From assembly GCA_028819295.1 (NCBI GenBank), contig JAPPMA010000062.1, positions 1 through 64,000 of the forward strand: 64,000 nt of DNA, written 5' to 3'. The DNA is from a bacterium (GTDB taxonomy: Bacteria > Actinomycetota > Acidimicrobiia > Acidimicrobiales > Bin134). Positions 53,079 through 62,751 of this stretch are shown here, piece by piece (the stretch's first letter is position 1; each line of letters opens with the position of its first letter). A program made the position numbers and the translations under genes. Below the pieces are notes generated by a model. The model saw only the letters and a list, made by a program, of their open reading frames with translations, searched no databases and was not told the origin of the DNA.

Positions 53079-54706
53079 AGACCCTGGTTAGCACCTGTTC
53101 AATCAACGTGGCGGCCTCCTCGGCCGCGGCCACTCCCGAGCCCCGGCCCAGAACCACATAGACCACGCCGGTTGCCAGCAGCGAGAACGGCGCGGCCACC
53201 AGCAACGGCAGCGGCTCAAGGCCCCAGGCCAGAACTGCGCCCAGCACGGCGGCGGACAGGGCGGCAACAGCCAGGCGTCCTGTCGGTCCCTTCACTGGAA
53301 GGCGGCGGCCGAGCAAGTAGCGGACCCGGTGGCGCAAGATGCCGTACTCCACCCAGGCGGCCACTGTGCTGCCCAGGGCCAGCCCAACCGCTCCCAGCCG
53401 CACCGCTCCGTCGGCCCGATCGGCATCCGACAGCGGTGACAGCACTTGGAAGTCCCCCAGTCGCTCCACGCTGCCGTTGACCACGGCGTAGGAGTCGAAG
53501 CTGAACATGAGCACCACCCCCACCGCCGCGGCCAGCACCACCCGCACCACCGCCACCCGGGCCGGGCCCTTGGCGTCGCCCGCCGCAAAGCAGGCGTTCT
53601 GAAGCAGGCGAGACGACGCCGAGGCCAACAGTCCCAAGGAGTAGGCCGCCAAGATCCACCACACTTGCACGGTATGGTCGCCGTTGAACTGCCCCCGCTC
53701 CAGCAGCGCCCCCACAATCAACCCGCCCAGCGTGATGAACGCCACCGCCGAGAACAGCACGTAGAACCCGATGCGGTCCAGACCAGTTTGCAGGCGCCGC
53801 CTCAACGCCGCGGGGTCGCCCTGTTCTCGGGCCATCTCCGGCAGGTCGCTGGCCGCCACGCTCATGGCGAACAGGCTGATGGGCAGGAAGTAGATCACCT
53901 GGGCGAAGCCCAAGGCAGCAATCGCCCCCCCGGCCAGCAAACCGGCCAGGATCAAGTCCACATAGGCCGACACCTGCACCACGCCTCGACCGATCAGCGC
54001 CGGGCCGAACCGGTTGAGCACGGTGCGGACATCGGGGCGCCGCCAATTCAGGCTGAGCCGCAGCGAGGGGACGAGCCGGAACACCAATGGCACCTGCACC
54101 AAGAACTGGAGGGCTCCGCCCAGCACCACTCCCCAGGCGGCCATCTTGGCCACGTCCGAAGCCCGAGTCGCAGGGTCGACGTTGTGCCACACCAGCCAGG
54201 CCCCCACCATGAACGCCACCTGAGCGGCGTTCCAGATCACCGGGGCGGCATAGGACAGGAAGAACCGGCGGTGGGCGTTGAGCACCCCCAGAGCCCAGGC
54301 CGCCAGCACGATGAAGCCGATCCCGGCGAACATCACCCGCACCAGCTCGACGGTCAGATCGGCGGTGTCGTCTGACAACCGCCACAACAGCAGCGACACC
54401 ACCGGTTCGGCCAGCAACCAGCCGGCCAACACCAGCAACCCGGTGACCACGGCCAGGAGCCCGAATACCGCTCCGGCCAGCCGGCCGGCGTCTTTGCGCC
54501 GATCTTGCTCGACCAGTTGCGAGTAGATGGGGATGAACGAGGCCGACAGCACCCCCTCGCCCAGCAGGTTTTGCAGCAGTCGGGGGATAGTCAGGGCGGC
54601 CCGGTAGGCGTCGCCGATGCGGCCCGCGCCGATGAACGCGGCCACCGCGGCCTCCCGGCCGATGCCGGAGACGCGGGACAAGAAGATGCCTGCGCCCACC
54701 AAAACT

Positions 54707-54792
54707 GCTCCCTTGCCGCTGGGGCGCGGGGTGGTTGGGGGGTCAGCCATCGGCTTGGCTCCTGGCCGCTCCCTTGCCGCTGGGGCGCGGGG
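54707..54792. repeat. 25-bp direct repeat (61-bp offset) around the murJ start
   Basis: 54707-54731 (coding, PRPSGKGA) equals 54768-54792 (5' leader). A short local duplication across the start codon, similar in scale to that at mreD/mrdA. Confidence 0.8.
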
Positions 54793-54939
54793 GGTCGTCG
54801 GGGCGTTCAAATCGCTGTTCAACCGGTGGAATGCCAAAACACGCTACCGGAGCAATGGGTTTAATTTTTGGCAGCCTGATTGCTCGCACCCCGACAAAGC
54901 ACTTCCAGGAGCTTGACCCTTGTCGGGTACGCTCGCGCC

Positions 54940-56196
54940 GTGAGCGCTGATGCACCCATGGCCGAGCTGGCCGACCGGGCCAAGGCCGCGGCCCGGGTTC
55001 TGGCCACCGCCGACACCGAGACCAAGAACCACGCTCTCTTGCTGGCCGCCGACCAACTGGAGCAGGCCCGAGACGACTTGTTGGAGGCCAACCGGGCCGA
55101 TGTGGATGCCGCCACCGCGTCGGGCATGAGCGCTACGCTGGTGGACCGACTCCGGCTCACCGACTCCCGATTGGAGGGCATGGCCGGGGGCTTGCGCAAA
55201 GTGGCTGGCCTGATCGACCCGGTTGGGGAGATTGTCAGCGGCTGGGTGGTTCCATCCGGCCTGCGGATCAGCCAGGTGCGGGTGCCGCTGGGTGTGGTGG
55301 CCATCGTGTACGAGAGCCGTCCAAACGTGACCAGTGACGCCGCGGGACTGTGCCTCAAATCGGGCAACGCCGCCTTCTTGCGGGGGTCGTCCAGCGCGCT
55401 GGCCTCCAATCTGGCTATCGCCGGGGTGATGCGAGGCGCCTATGAGAAGGCCGGGCTGCCCAGCGATTCCCTGGTCTTGGTGTCCGACCCCAGCCATGAG
55501 GCGGCCGCTGAGTTCATGCAGCTGCGTGACAGCATCGACTGTCTCATACCCCGGGGCGGTCCCGGTCTGATCGCCTCCATCTTGGAGAACGCCACCGTGC
55601 CCTATGTGATCGACGGCGACGGCAACTGCCACGTCTACATCGATGCCTCGGCTGATCTGGACATGGCCCGGCGCATCGTGGTGAACGCCAAGACCCAGCG
55701 CCCATCGGTGTGCAACGCGGCCGAGTCGCTGGTGGTACACCGGTCGGTGGCGGCCGAGTTGCTTCCTCCGCTGGCCAACGACCTGGCCGGCGTGGAGTTG
55801 GTGGGCGACGAGGCGTCTCGGGCAATCTTGGGGCCGGATCGCATCGGCGAGGCCACCGACGCCGACTACTTCACCGAGTTCTTGGATCTGAAGCTGTCGG
55901 TAAGAGTGGTCGACGACCTGGATGAGGCCATCGACCACGTGAACGAAACCGGGAGCGGCCACAGTGAGGCCATCATTACCGCCGACCTGGAGGCTGCCGA
56001 CCGGTTCTGCACCGAGGTGGATGCCGCCGCCGTGCTGGTCAACGCCTCCACCCGGTTTGTGGACGGCGAGGAGTTCGGTTTCGGCGCCGAGATAGGCATC
56101 AGCACCCAGAAACTGCATGCCCGGGGACCGATGGGCCTGCGCCAGCTCACCACCACCAAGTACGTGGTGCGGGGCGAGGGCCAGGTACGCGGCTAG
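54940..56196 (+). CDS. proA: Gamma-glutamyl phosphate reductase
   Basis: 418 aa from GTG 54940, which follows TACGCT (54928-54933) by 6 nt. ALDH-fold motifs: RVPLGVVAIVYESRPNVTSD, LKSGNAAFLRGSSSA, RPSVCNAAESLVVH with catalytic Cys, and EFGFGAEIGISTQKLHARGP. Second step of proline synthesis. Confidence 0.95.
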   Translation: MSADAPMAELADRAKAAARVLATADTETKNHALLLAADQLEQARDDLLEANRADVDAATASGMSATLVDRLRLTDSRLEGMAGGLRKVAGLIDPVGEIVSGWVVPSGLRISQVRVPLGVVAIVYESRPNVTSDAAGLCLKSGNAAFLRGSSSALASNLAIAGVMRGAYEKAGLPSDSLVLVSDPSHEAAAEFMQLRDSIDCLIPRGGPGLIASILENATVPYVIDGDGNCHVYIDASADLDMARRIVVNAKTQRPSVCNAAESLVVHRSVAAELLPPLANDLAGVELVGDEASRAILGPDRIGEATDADYFTEFLDLKLSVRVVDDLDEAIDHVNETGSGHSEAIITADLEAADRFCTEVDAAAVLVNASTRFVDGEEFGFGAEIGISTQKLHARGPMGLRQLTTTKYVVRGEGQVRG

Positions 56197-56254
56197 CCGC
56201 CCACGGAGAAGCCGTGATTTCGGGGCTTGAACGGGCTGGGCATACCCTTCAACC

Positions 56255-57169
56255 ATGAGCTTTTCCTTCGCTGACGTCGACTCAGTGCGCAAGGGCTTGA
56301 GCGATGTGCAATATCTGGCCGATGAGGGCATCGCCGGGGTGGTCTATCTGGCCGAGCGCTTGCAGAAGCCGGTGCTGGTGGAAGGCCCGGCGGGCACGGG
56401 CAAGACCCAGCTGGCCAAGAGCGTGGCCGAGGCCACCGGCGCCCGGCTCATCCGCCTCCAGTGCTATGAGGGCCTCGACGAGTCCAAGGCGCTGTACGAG
56501 TGGAACTACAAGAAGCAGCTTTTGCGCATTCAGGCTGAGCGCCAGGGAGAAAACCCCGAGGGCGACGGTATGTGGCAGCAGATCGAGGACGATCTGTTCT
56601 CCGAGGAGTTCCTGCTCACCCGGCCACTGCTGGAGGCCATCCGCGCTGCCGAGCCGGTGGTGCTGCTCATCGACGAGGTCGATCGGGTGGAGATCGAGAC
56701 CGAGGCGCTGCTGCTGGAGATCTTGTCCGACTACCAGGTGTCCATCCCCGAGCTGGGAACGGTGGCCGCCAGCCAGATCCCGCTGGTGTTCCTCACCTCC
56801 AACAACACCCGGGAGCTGTCGGAGGCCCTCAAGCGGCGGTGCCTGTTTCTGCACATCGACTATCCCGATCTCGACCGGGAGAAGGAGATCGTGCTGGCCA
56901 AGGTTCCCGGCGTGGGCGAGAGCCTGGCCGACCAAGTGGCCCGCATCGTGCGCTCGGTTCGCCAGATTGAGCTGAAGAAGGCCCCGTCGGTGTCGGAGAC
57001 CTTGGACTGGGCCCGCACCCTGGTACTGCTTGGGGTGGAGCACATCGACGCCGACACCGCGGCCGAGACGGTGAACATCCTGCTGAAGTACCGCAGCGAC
57101 ATCGAAAAGGCGCTCAAGGAGTTCGCCTCCTCCGACGAGGAGTTTGCCGTTCCAGCCGCTGCCTCATGA
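56255..57169 (+). CDS. MoxR-type AAA+ ATPase
   Basis: 304 aa, ATG 56255 6 nt after TACCCT (56243-56248). Walker A GPAGTGKTQLAK, Walker B LLIDEVDR, sensor 1 LTSNNTRELS, and the arginine-bearing ALKRRCLF segment. Such ATPases act as chaperones inserting metal cofactors or remodelling complexes together with VWA proteins; the next gene is one. Confidence 0.9.
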   Translation: MSFSFADVDSVRKGLSDVQYLADEGIAGVVYLAERLQKPVLVEGPAGTGKTQLAKSVAEATGARLIRLQCYEGLDESKALYEWNYKKQLLRIQAERQGENPEGDGMWQQIEDDLFSEEFLLTRPLLEAIRAAEPVVLLIDEVDRVEIETEALLLEILSDYQVSIPELGTVAASQIPLVFLTSNNTRELSEALKRRCLFLHIDYPDLDREKEIVLAKVPGVGESLADQVARIVRSVRQIELKKAPSVSETLDWARTLVLLGVEHIDADTAAETVNILLKYRSDIEKALKEFASSDEEFAVPAAAS

Positions 57170-57244
57170 CTTCACTCGCGGGGCAGCCGTCTTGCTGCTG
57201 CCATCCCGGCCGCAACTCCGTAGTCGTACTGCGCTGAGCGTGCC

Positions 57245-58705
57245 ATGAAGGTCGAGCCCGCCACCTCCCCGCTGCTGGCGCTTTTGGCCGGGTTCATCTC
57301 TGAATTGCGGGCCGCGGGGCTGCCGGTGAGCCTCACCGAGAACCTGGACGCCATGGAGGCCATCCAGCACATCCCCATCGAGGACCGGGATGCGTTCAAG
57401 TACGCGTTGGCCGCCACGCTGGTGAAGAACCACGCCCACTGGCGTGCCTTCGAGACGGTATTCGAGGTGTACTTCTCGCTGCGGGGGGCTGAGTACGACC
57501 TGGTGGACGGCGAGTGGCCCGAAGGAATGGACCTGTCCGACTTCGTCGACGGGATGGATGGCCGGCAGCGCAGCCAGGGCGGGGGAGGCGGCGAGGCCAT
57601 GTCGGCCGAGCAATTGGCCGACATGCTGTTTCAGGCGCTGATGCGGGGCGACGACGCCCTTATGCGGGCCATCGCCCGCCAAGCGGTGCAGCGCTATGCC
57701 GGCATGGAGCCCGGCCGTCCGGTGGGCGGCACTTACTACCTGTACCGCACACTGCGGAATCTCGATCTCGATGGCGTGCTGGAGCGCTTGATGGGCCAGG
57801 CCCGCCAAGATGCCCCCGAGCAGCTGACCCCCCTGGAGGAGCGGCTGGAGCGAGACGAGTTCGAGGCCCGCATCGACCAGCTCCGCAAGGAGGTGGAGGC
57901 CGAGATTCGCCGACGGCTGGTGGCCGACCGGGGAGTGGAGGCCATGGCCAAAACGCTCCGCAAGCCCCTGCCCGAGGACGTGGACTTCATGCACGCCAGC
58001 CGGGAGGAGATGATGGCCCTGCGCCGGGCCATCTACCCGCTCACCCGCAAGCTGGCCGTGCGCCTGGCCCGCAAGCGCCGCCACGGCCGCAAGGGACCGC
58101 TGGACTTCCGCAGCACCATGCGCCACTCCCTGTCCTACGGGGGAGTGCCCGCTGAGCCCAAGTTCCGCTATCCCCGCCCGGCCAAGCCCGAGATCATGGT
58201 GGTGGCCGACGTGAGCGGGTCGGTGGCCGCCTTCGCCCGGTTCACCCTGCATCTGGTGTACGCCATCAGCAACCAGTTCTCCAAGGTGCGCTCGTTCGTC
58301 TTCATCGACGGCCTCGACGAGGTGACCAGCTTCTTCGAGGGGGTGGACGACATTGGCGAGGCCGTCCACCGGGTGAACGCCGAGGCCGATGTGGTGTGGG
58401 TGGACGGACATTCCGACTACGGCCACGCCTTCGAGGTGTTCTGGGAGCGATATGGCCGAGATGTCGGCCCAAAGACCACCGTGATGGTCCTTGGCGACGC
58501 CCGCAACAACTACCACGCCTCCCAAGCCTGGATCCTCAAAGAGGTCGAGCACCGGGCCCGCAAAGTGTTCTGGCTCAACCCCGAGCCCGGTGCCTACTGG
58601 GACACCGGCGACTCCATCGTCTCCGAATACGGTGTCCACTGCGACGGAGTCTTCGAAGTCCGCAACCTCCGCCAACTCGAGGGCTTCGTCGAGAACTTGG
58701 TGTAA
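57245..58705 (+). CDS. VWA-domain CoxE-like protein
   Basis: 486 aa. N-terminal helical region (GLPVSLTENLDAMEAI, KYALAATLVKNHAHWRAFE) common to CoxE-like proteins, Gly-rich linker near residue 110, and C-terminal VWA domain with MIDAS DVSGSVAAF near residue 323 and a second part GHSDYGHAFE. Partner of the MoxR ATPase; no CO dehydrogenase genes are here. After the stop, 58748-58770 holds a near copy of the gene's last codons. Confidence 0.9.
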   Translation: MKVEPATSPLLALLAGFISELRAAGLPVSLTENLDAMEAIQHIPIEDRDAFKYALAATLVKNHAHWRAFETVFEVYFSLRGAEYDLVDGEWPEGMDLSDFVDGMDGRQRSQGGGGGEAMSAEQLADMLFQALMRGDDALMRAIARQAVQRYAGMEPGRPVGGTYYLYRTLRNLDLDGVLERLMGQARQDAPEQLTPLEERLERDEFEARIDQLRKEVEAEIRRRLVADRGVEAMAKTLRKPLPEDVDFMHASREEMMALRRAIYPLTRKLAVRLARKRRHGRKGPLDFRSTMRHSLSYGGVPAEPKFRYPRPAKPEIMVVADVSGSVAAFARFTLHLVYAISNQFSKVRSFVFIDGLDEVTSFFEGVDDIGEAVHRVNAEADVVWVDGHSDYGHAFEVFWERYGRDVGPKTTVMVLGDARNNYHASQAWILKEVEHRARKVFWLNPEPGAYWDTGDSIVSEYGVHCDGVFEVRNLRQLEGFVENLV

Positions 58706-58799
58706 GCCCAAGATCGTGTACTTCGCCGCTGGCACCGGGGAGCGAAGGCTTTGCTGAGACCCTGGTGTAGGCCCAGGCAGGCGGCGGCTGTGCATGCCG

Positions 58800-59310
58800 C
58801 CAGGCTCTATTCAGTCTGGCATTGACCAACTCCCGGTGAACGGCGTCGTAGTCGGCTATCACCAGCAATGCGGTGCGAGGTGGCTGGCCTGACTCCGGCT
58901 CGAGAATCAACTCAGCCAGCGCGTCGGCCATCCGCTGCTGCGGCGTGCGACGATTCTTCGGGTCTTCCTTCCGCCACAGTTCTCGCTCTTTGTCCGAGAT
59001 GGCCAGGGCGATCCGGTTGCCGGTAATTGGGTCGAATTCGCCAGACACCACAAACATCCCATCTTCCCGGCTCTCAAACATCTTCGCCCTGCGCTTCTCG
59101 CATTGACGGTCCAGAATCGATTGGCCGTCATCGGTTGAAAGCTCCCGCTGCTGCTGGCGAAGCGTGCGGGCAAACTCCCTACGCTCTTCGGTCGAGAGGA
59201 ACTCGACCGAGGGCAAGGCGGACTCAATGGCGTCATCCATTGCTTCGGGGGAGTCAGCGGCGATCTTGCCGAGAAGGCGGGCAAGGCACTCGATTATTGA
59301 GCCAATTTTG
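58800..59310 (-). pseudogene. DUF222/HNH-endonuclease family (REP13E12-like) fragment
   Basis: A long open frame whose middle reads RQCEKRRAKMFESREDGMFV, SGEFDPITGNRIALAI, WRKEDPKNRRTPQQRMADAL and LLVIADYDAVHRELVNARL. These are DUF222 features. The N-terminal start and the C-terminal HNH motif are missing, so it is a remnant; ends are approximate. Confidence 0.7.
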
Positions 59311-59370
59311 AGGCCACATAGGGGCCGGAGGCTCTGGTGTTTCAATACGCTGCCGGTCTGCCAATAGTCT

Positions 59371-60660
59371 GTGCCGATGGTGCCGATGAAATGCCGCTTT
59401 TCCGTCCGAGGAAGCCCGAGAGATGTCATTGCCTCTCTCATGGCTCTGGCTGCTTTGGCGGCCCTGGCGGTGCTGGCCGCTCCAGCGGCGGCGCAGGGCG
59501 CAGCCTCCCCTGTCGCTGACCGCGACCGGCTCATCGCCGACCAGGAGAACCTGCTCAACGCGTACCGCTGCCTCTACGAGACCGACACCTATGCGGTCGC
59601 CGGCGGATGTGACGGCACCAGCCCTGCAAGGCTGGCCGAACCCGGCCTGCCGCCCGAATCGCCGACGCAGGCCGACATCGACATCAGGGACGATCTGGTG
59701 GCAGCTCAGGAGAGGCTGCTGAACGTCTACCGATGCCAGTTCAAAGTGGACACCCAGCTTGTCCACGGAGGATGCCCCCAGTCCCCCGTTGTGGCCGCGG
59801 TCCTCGACGCGGTGGCAGCCATCCAAAACTACGACGCGTTCGACGGACACAGGGAAGGCATCGCACATGTTTTGACGCGAGACCTGTGGGGGGCGGTCAC
59901 GGGACTCGAAGAGCTTGCCCCCGTCTCTCCCGAATGCACGCTCTCGGCCGATTGGGCTCTTGGGGAAGTAAACGATTTCGGTTTCCGCAGCCTAAGCAGT
60001 GGTTGCCTGACGACGAGCGTGGACGCCGAGATCGCGGCGGCGATTGCCGATCTCGACGCCGCGTATCGCAATTTCAACCAGACCTACGGGACGGAATGCG
60101 GAAGACACGCTCTACGCCACGACAATGACGAGTTCGACGCCTGCATCCTCAGGCGAAGCACCAGCAGCGGAGAACCCCTGCCCAACATCAACTTCTATGG
60201 CCGCTGGCCAAGGCTAGATGGTCCTGGTTCATTGGAAGATGTGCTTGTCAACTCCATCATAAACAGCGCCAACCCTGAAATCGCCTCGGTTTTCTCAAGA
60301 GCGGACGAGTGCGGAACCTCGATGGTCCTTGGTAGCGGGCAGAACAGGAACAACTGGTTCTATTCGACACTCGCCATCTCCAGATGGGCCATCGACAGCC
60401 GCACAGCAGTGCGCCTTGAAGGAGCAGTCCATGACAGCCTGGACGCGGTGCGCTCCCTGGGAGTGGACACGCTGGATAACGCGTGGGCCAGCACATACAA
60501 CAACCCGCAAGAAGCTTTGAGGGCGCTCCGAGAGCGACGTCTGTGGGGCGGTATAGCCGGGGAAAATCTGCTGGATGCGGCAATAGGCATCCTCGAAGCC
60601 AATGGAGTCGATGTGCCCCCGATAGACGATCCCCCTGCTGTGTCCTGCCCCGCAACGTGA
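59371..60660 (+). CDS. Secreted protein with two Cys-containing repeats, function unknown
   Basis: 429 aa from GTG 59371 (ATG 59386 equally possible). A signal peptide has an Arg n-region, hydrophobic SLMALAALAALAVLAAP and a predicted cut after AAA near residue 41. Two ~30-residue repeats at 51-80 and 106-135 share RD-L-A-QE-LLN-YRC...DT...GGC with Cys pairs C67/C80 and C122/C135, both 13 apart. The remaining ~290 residues contain six or more Cys and no recognised fold. Extracellular, probably disulfide-bonded; function unknown. Confidence 0.65.
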   Translation: MPMVPMKCRFSVRGSPRDVIASLMALAALAALAVLAAPAAAQGAASPVADRDRLIADQENLLNAYRCLYETDTYAVAGGCDGTSPARLAEPGLPPESPTQADIDIRDDLVAAQERLLNVYRCQFKVDTQLVHGGCPQSPVVAAVLDAVAAIQNYDAFDGHREGIAHVLTRDLWGAVTGLEELAPVSPECTLSADWALGEVNDFGFRSLSSGCLTTSVDAEIAAAIADLDAAYRNFNQTYGTECGRHALRHDNDEFDACILRRSTSSGEPLPNINFYGRWPRLDGPGSLEDVLVNSIINSANPEIASVFSRADECGTSMVLGSGQNRNNWFYSTLAISRWAIDSRTAVRLEGAVHDSLDAVRSLGVDTLDNAWASTYNNPQEALRALRERRLWGGIAGENLLDAAIGILEANGVDVPPIDDPPAVSCPAT

Positions 60661-60767
60661 GGTGCCACTGAGCGGTTCGTCATACTCGACGGGTATGGCA
60701 ACCGCATAGATTCCTGCGTTGTGGATTGACGCTGCGCCGCTGTCACAACGGTGCAAGGGCGCTTACT

Positions 60768-61211
60768 CTATCGGCTGGCCGAGAGCGGATCGCGGGTGTG
60801 CAGTTGGGGGAACAGGGAGAAGTCGCGGTCGCTGGTGAGCAGAGTCTCGACTCCGCTGGCCATGCAGATGGCGGCGATCCGGGCGTCGTGGACGATCCCG
60901 CCGGTGATGTTGGGGCGGTTGACGAATCCTTTGAGGACATTCATGAAGCCGTCGGTCTCGCCGATCATGCGGCACGACGGGGATGCCTCCCAGACCCGCA
61001 GCTGGCGCCACGCTTCCTCAGGAGTGGAGGCGGCCTCCTTCCAGATCTTCCGGTTCGTCACCACGCTGAGGAACTCGTGGCCGCATGGCCATGGGATGGC
61101 CCAAGGATGATCTCCGTGGGCCAGGCCGGTGACGAATTCGTATGCTTCGTCGTTGTTCTCGAATTCTGGTCGGTGGGCATACACTAATATGTTGGTGTCG
61201 ACAGCCAGCAT
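60768..61211 (-). CDS. VapC-type PIN-domain toxin
   Basis: 147 aa from ATG 61211. MLAVDTNILVYAH (Asp), PCGHEFLSVVTNRK (Glu), GGIVHDARIAAICMASGV (Asp) and LLTSDRDFSLFP (Asp) complete a PIN active site. The start overlaps the antitoxin stop (TGATG). Confidence 0.88.
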   Translation of the reverse strand: MLAVDTNILVYAHRPEFENNDEAYEFVTGLAHGDHPWAIPWPCGHEFLSVVTNRKIWKEAASTPEEAWRQLRVWEASPSCRMIGETDGFMNVLKGFVNRPNITGGIVHDARIAAICMASGVETLLTSDRDFSLFPQLHTRDPLSASR

Positions 61212-61477
61212 CAGGGATCTTCTTTGCCGAAGTCCAAGTTCGGCACTTCGTAGATCAGATCCCGCAATTCAGGCCAAGTGTAGCCCTCCAGCGGATTCTC
61301 CCCGTCGGGATCGCCCACTCGGCAGTCCTCGAGCTTGTAGGGAACAGCCGGTGTCGGTTCGTCCAGCACCCGCCGTATTCCGTCTTCCACGACGGTTCGC
61401 AGCGTGCAACCTCTGGCTTTGGCATGGCGCTTGGCCCGTTCCAGCAGTACATCGTGAATGTCGATCGTGGTCTTCAT
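61211..61477 (-). CDS. VapB-type antitoxin (DUF2191-like ribbon-helix-helix)
   Basis: 88 aa. MKTTIDIHDVLLERAKRHAK then LRTVVEDGIRRVL is a ribbon-helix-helix DNA-binding domain; the C-terminal half (PYKLEDCRVGD...ELRDLIYEVPN) binds the toxin. TAGTAT (61485-61490, minus) is 7 nt from the ATG. Confidence 0.85.
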   Translation of the reverse strand: MKTTIDIHDVLLERAKRHAKARGCTLRTVVEDGIRRVLDEPTPAVPYKLEDCRVGDPDGENPLEGYTWPELRDLIYEVPNLDFGKEDP

Positions 61478-61488
61478 GCGACCCATAC

Positions 61489-61512
61489 TACCCATATCCC
61501 AAAATATGGGTA
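61489..61512. promoter_or_regulatory. Operator palindrome of the VapB/VapC module
   Basis: TACCCATAT-cccaaa-ATATGGGTA, perfect 9-bp arms, with a further ACCCATA half-site at 61481-61487; three half-sites in 32 bp, covering the region just upstream of the -10 box. Confidence 0.65.
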
Positions 61513-61542
61513 AGCAATATTTGGACTCTGACCGGCCCGATT

Positions 61543-61974
61543 TCAACCCCGTGTCGTGAGCACCACGTTCTGGAGGACTTCGCTGTCGCCGGTGCGGACG
61601 TACCACTCCCAGGCGGTGCCGTCGGGGTCGGTAACCCAGGTCTCGGTCTTCTCGGCGAAGCAGCACTGGGTGTCGTCCACCCCAGAGGTGGCCAGGCCCG
61701 ACTCGCTTATGCGGCGTTCGGCAGCGAGCACCTCTTCGGCGGTCTCGACCTCCACACCTAGGTGGTTGATCGTGCCCCCGACACCGTTGCAGCATCCTTC
61801 TTCGTCGGCCGCACCGCTCCCGGTTTCGAACAGTACCAGCTTGAGCGGCGGTTGGTCGATGGCAAAATTGGCGTACCCCGGCCGACGCCGTGCCGGCTCC
61901 ACCCCGAAGAGGCGGGAGTAGAACTCCACCGCCTCTTCCAGATCGGACACGTTCAACGCCAGTTGCAATCTCAT
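61543..61974 (-). CDS. ArsI/CadI-family VOC protein
   Basis: 143 aa from ATG 61974. LQLALNVSDLEEAVEFYSRLFG, RRPGYANFAIDQPPLKLVL, NHLGVEVETAEEV and the vicinal cysteines of DDTQCCFAEKTETWV are those of ArsI C-As lyases and cadmium-induced CadI. An extra EEGCC segment sits near residue 58. ArsI enzymes remove methyl from trivalent organoarsenicals; no ars operon is adjacent, so specificity is open. Confidence 0.8.
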   Translation of the reverse strand: MRLQLALNVSDLEEAVEFYSRLFGVEPARRRPGYANFAIDQPPLKLVLFETGSGAADEEGCCNGVGGTINHLGVEVETAEEVLAAERRISESGLATSGVDDTQCCFAEKTETWVTDPDGTAWEWYVRTGDSEVLQNVVLTTRG

Positions 61975-62053
61975 CACGCCTCCTCTGCCATGAACTCTAA
62001 GCGGTTCCCGAACGAATCACAGACATAATTCCGCTTCTAGAGTTGGAGAGATG

Positions 62054-62081
62054 ACAAGGCAATTTATATGTTCGCCTTGTA
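62054..62081. promoter_or_regulatory. Inverted repeat upstream of the AbrB-type antitoxin
   Basis: ACAAGGC and GCCTTGT, 7-bp arms, 14-nt spacer; ends at the TAGACT -10 box (62080-62085). Possible autoregulatory operator. Confidence 0.45.
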
Positions 62082-62092
62082 GACTATTGGCC

Positions 62093-62335
62093 GTGGCCAG
62101 AGTGAATGATCTAAAGGTGTCAAAGCGGGGGCAGATGAGTCTTCCGGTGGGGGCTCGTCGCCGGTGGGGGCTTGTTGATGGGGGCAGGGTCGGGTGCCTT
62201 GACTTGGGCGATGGGGTGCTGCTGGTTCCCGGTGGAGTCGAGAAGCTGCGTCAAGAGATCTTGGACTCTGTGTCTGACCAAAATTGGGCCGAGGCTCGGG
62301 CTGGATTTGGTGATCCGGAATTGGCCAGCGAGTGA
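62093..62335 (+). CDS. AbrB-type antitoxin
   Basis: 80 aa from GTG 62093, 7 nt after TAGACT. VNDLKVSKRGQMSLPVGARRRWGL then GRVGCLDLGDGVLLVPGG is the AbrB swapped hairpin; the C-terminal helix (LRQEILDSVSDQNWAEARAG) is the toxin-binding tail. Stop overlaps the next GTG. Confidence 0.75.
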   Translation: MARVNDLKVSKRGQMSLPVGARRRWGLVDGGRVGCLDLGDGVLLVPGGVEKLRQEILDSVSDQNWAEARAGFGDPELASE

Positions 62336-62751
62336 CGCAGCTTGTCGACGACCGTCTTCTCGCAACCCTGCTCGGTGGCGGTGATCCGCCAAAGTCCCAG
62401 GAGCCGGTCTATACCACTGGCTATTGGTACGTGAGGCTGTGCCGGGCAGTTCTGTCTTCATCTGGTTCCCGGGGTGTTCTCTCGGCTTCTTTCACCGCAC
62501 TGCCTTCAGCCATGCGCGATCAGGCGATGCAGGCCCTCTTGGAGTTGCCCGACGGGATCGGGCTTGAGAGCCTGAGAACCCTGGCCCCGGTTATCGGACA
62601 GCTCAGCCGCCGCCATCAACTCAATGCACTTGGTATCGAAGCTCTGGCTGCCGCGGTCTACCTCGAAGCCGACGTCTACCTTTCGGCACCATCTCCCCGA
62701 CTCCAAGAATCACTGACAGCGGAAAACCGTCATGTCGTGGTGATCGAATAG
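62332..62751 (+). CDS. PIN-like toxin partner of AbrB-type antitoxin
   Basis: 139 aa from GTG 62332 (GTGA overlap). LVDDRLLATLLGG opens like a PIN strand, TTGYWYVRLCRAVL and LAPVIGQLSRRHQLNALGIEALAAAVYLEADVYLSAPSPRLQESL follow. The latter resembles the second half of PIN toxins but with few acidic residues (E and D in IEALAAAVYLEAD). I infer toxin function from position; the fold is uncertain. Confidence 0.55.
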   Translation: MTQLVDDRLLATLLGGGDPPKSQEPVYTTGYWYVRLCRAVLSSSGSRGVLSASFTALPSAMRDQAMQALLELPDGIGLESLRTLAPVIGQLSRRHQLNALGIEALAAAVYLEADVYLSAPSPRLQESLTAENRHVVVIE

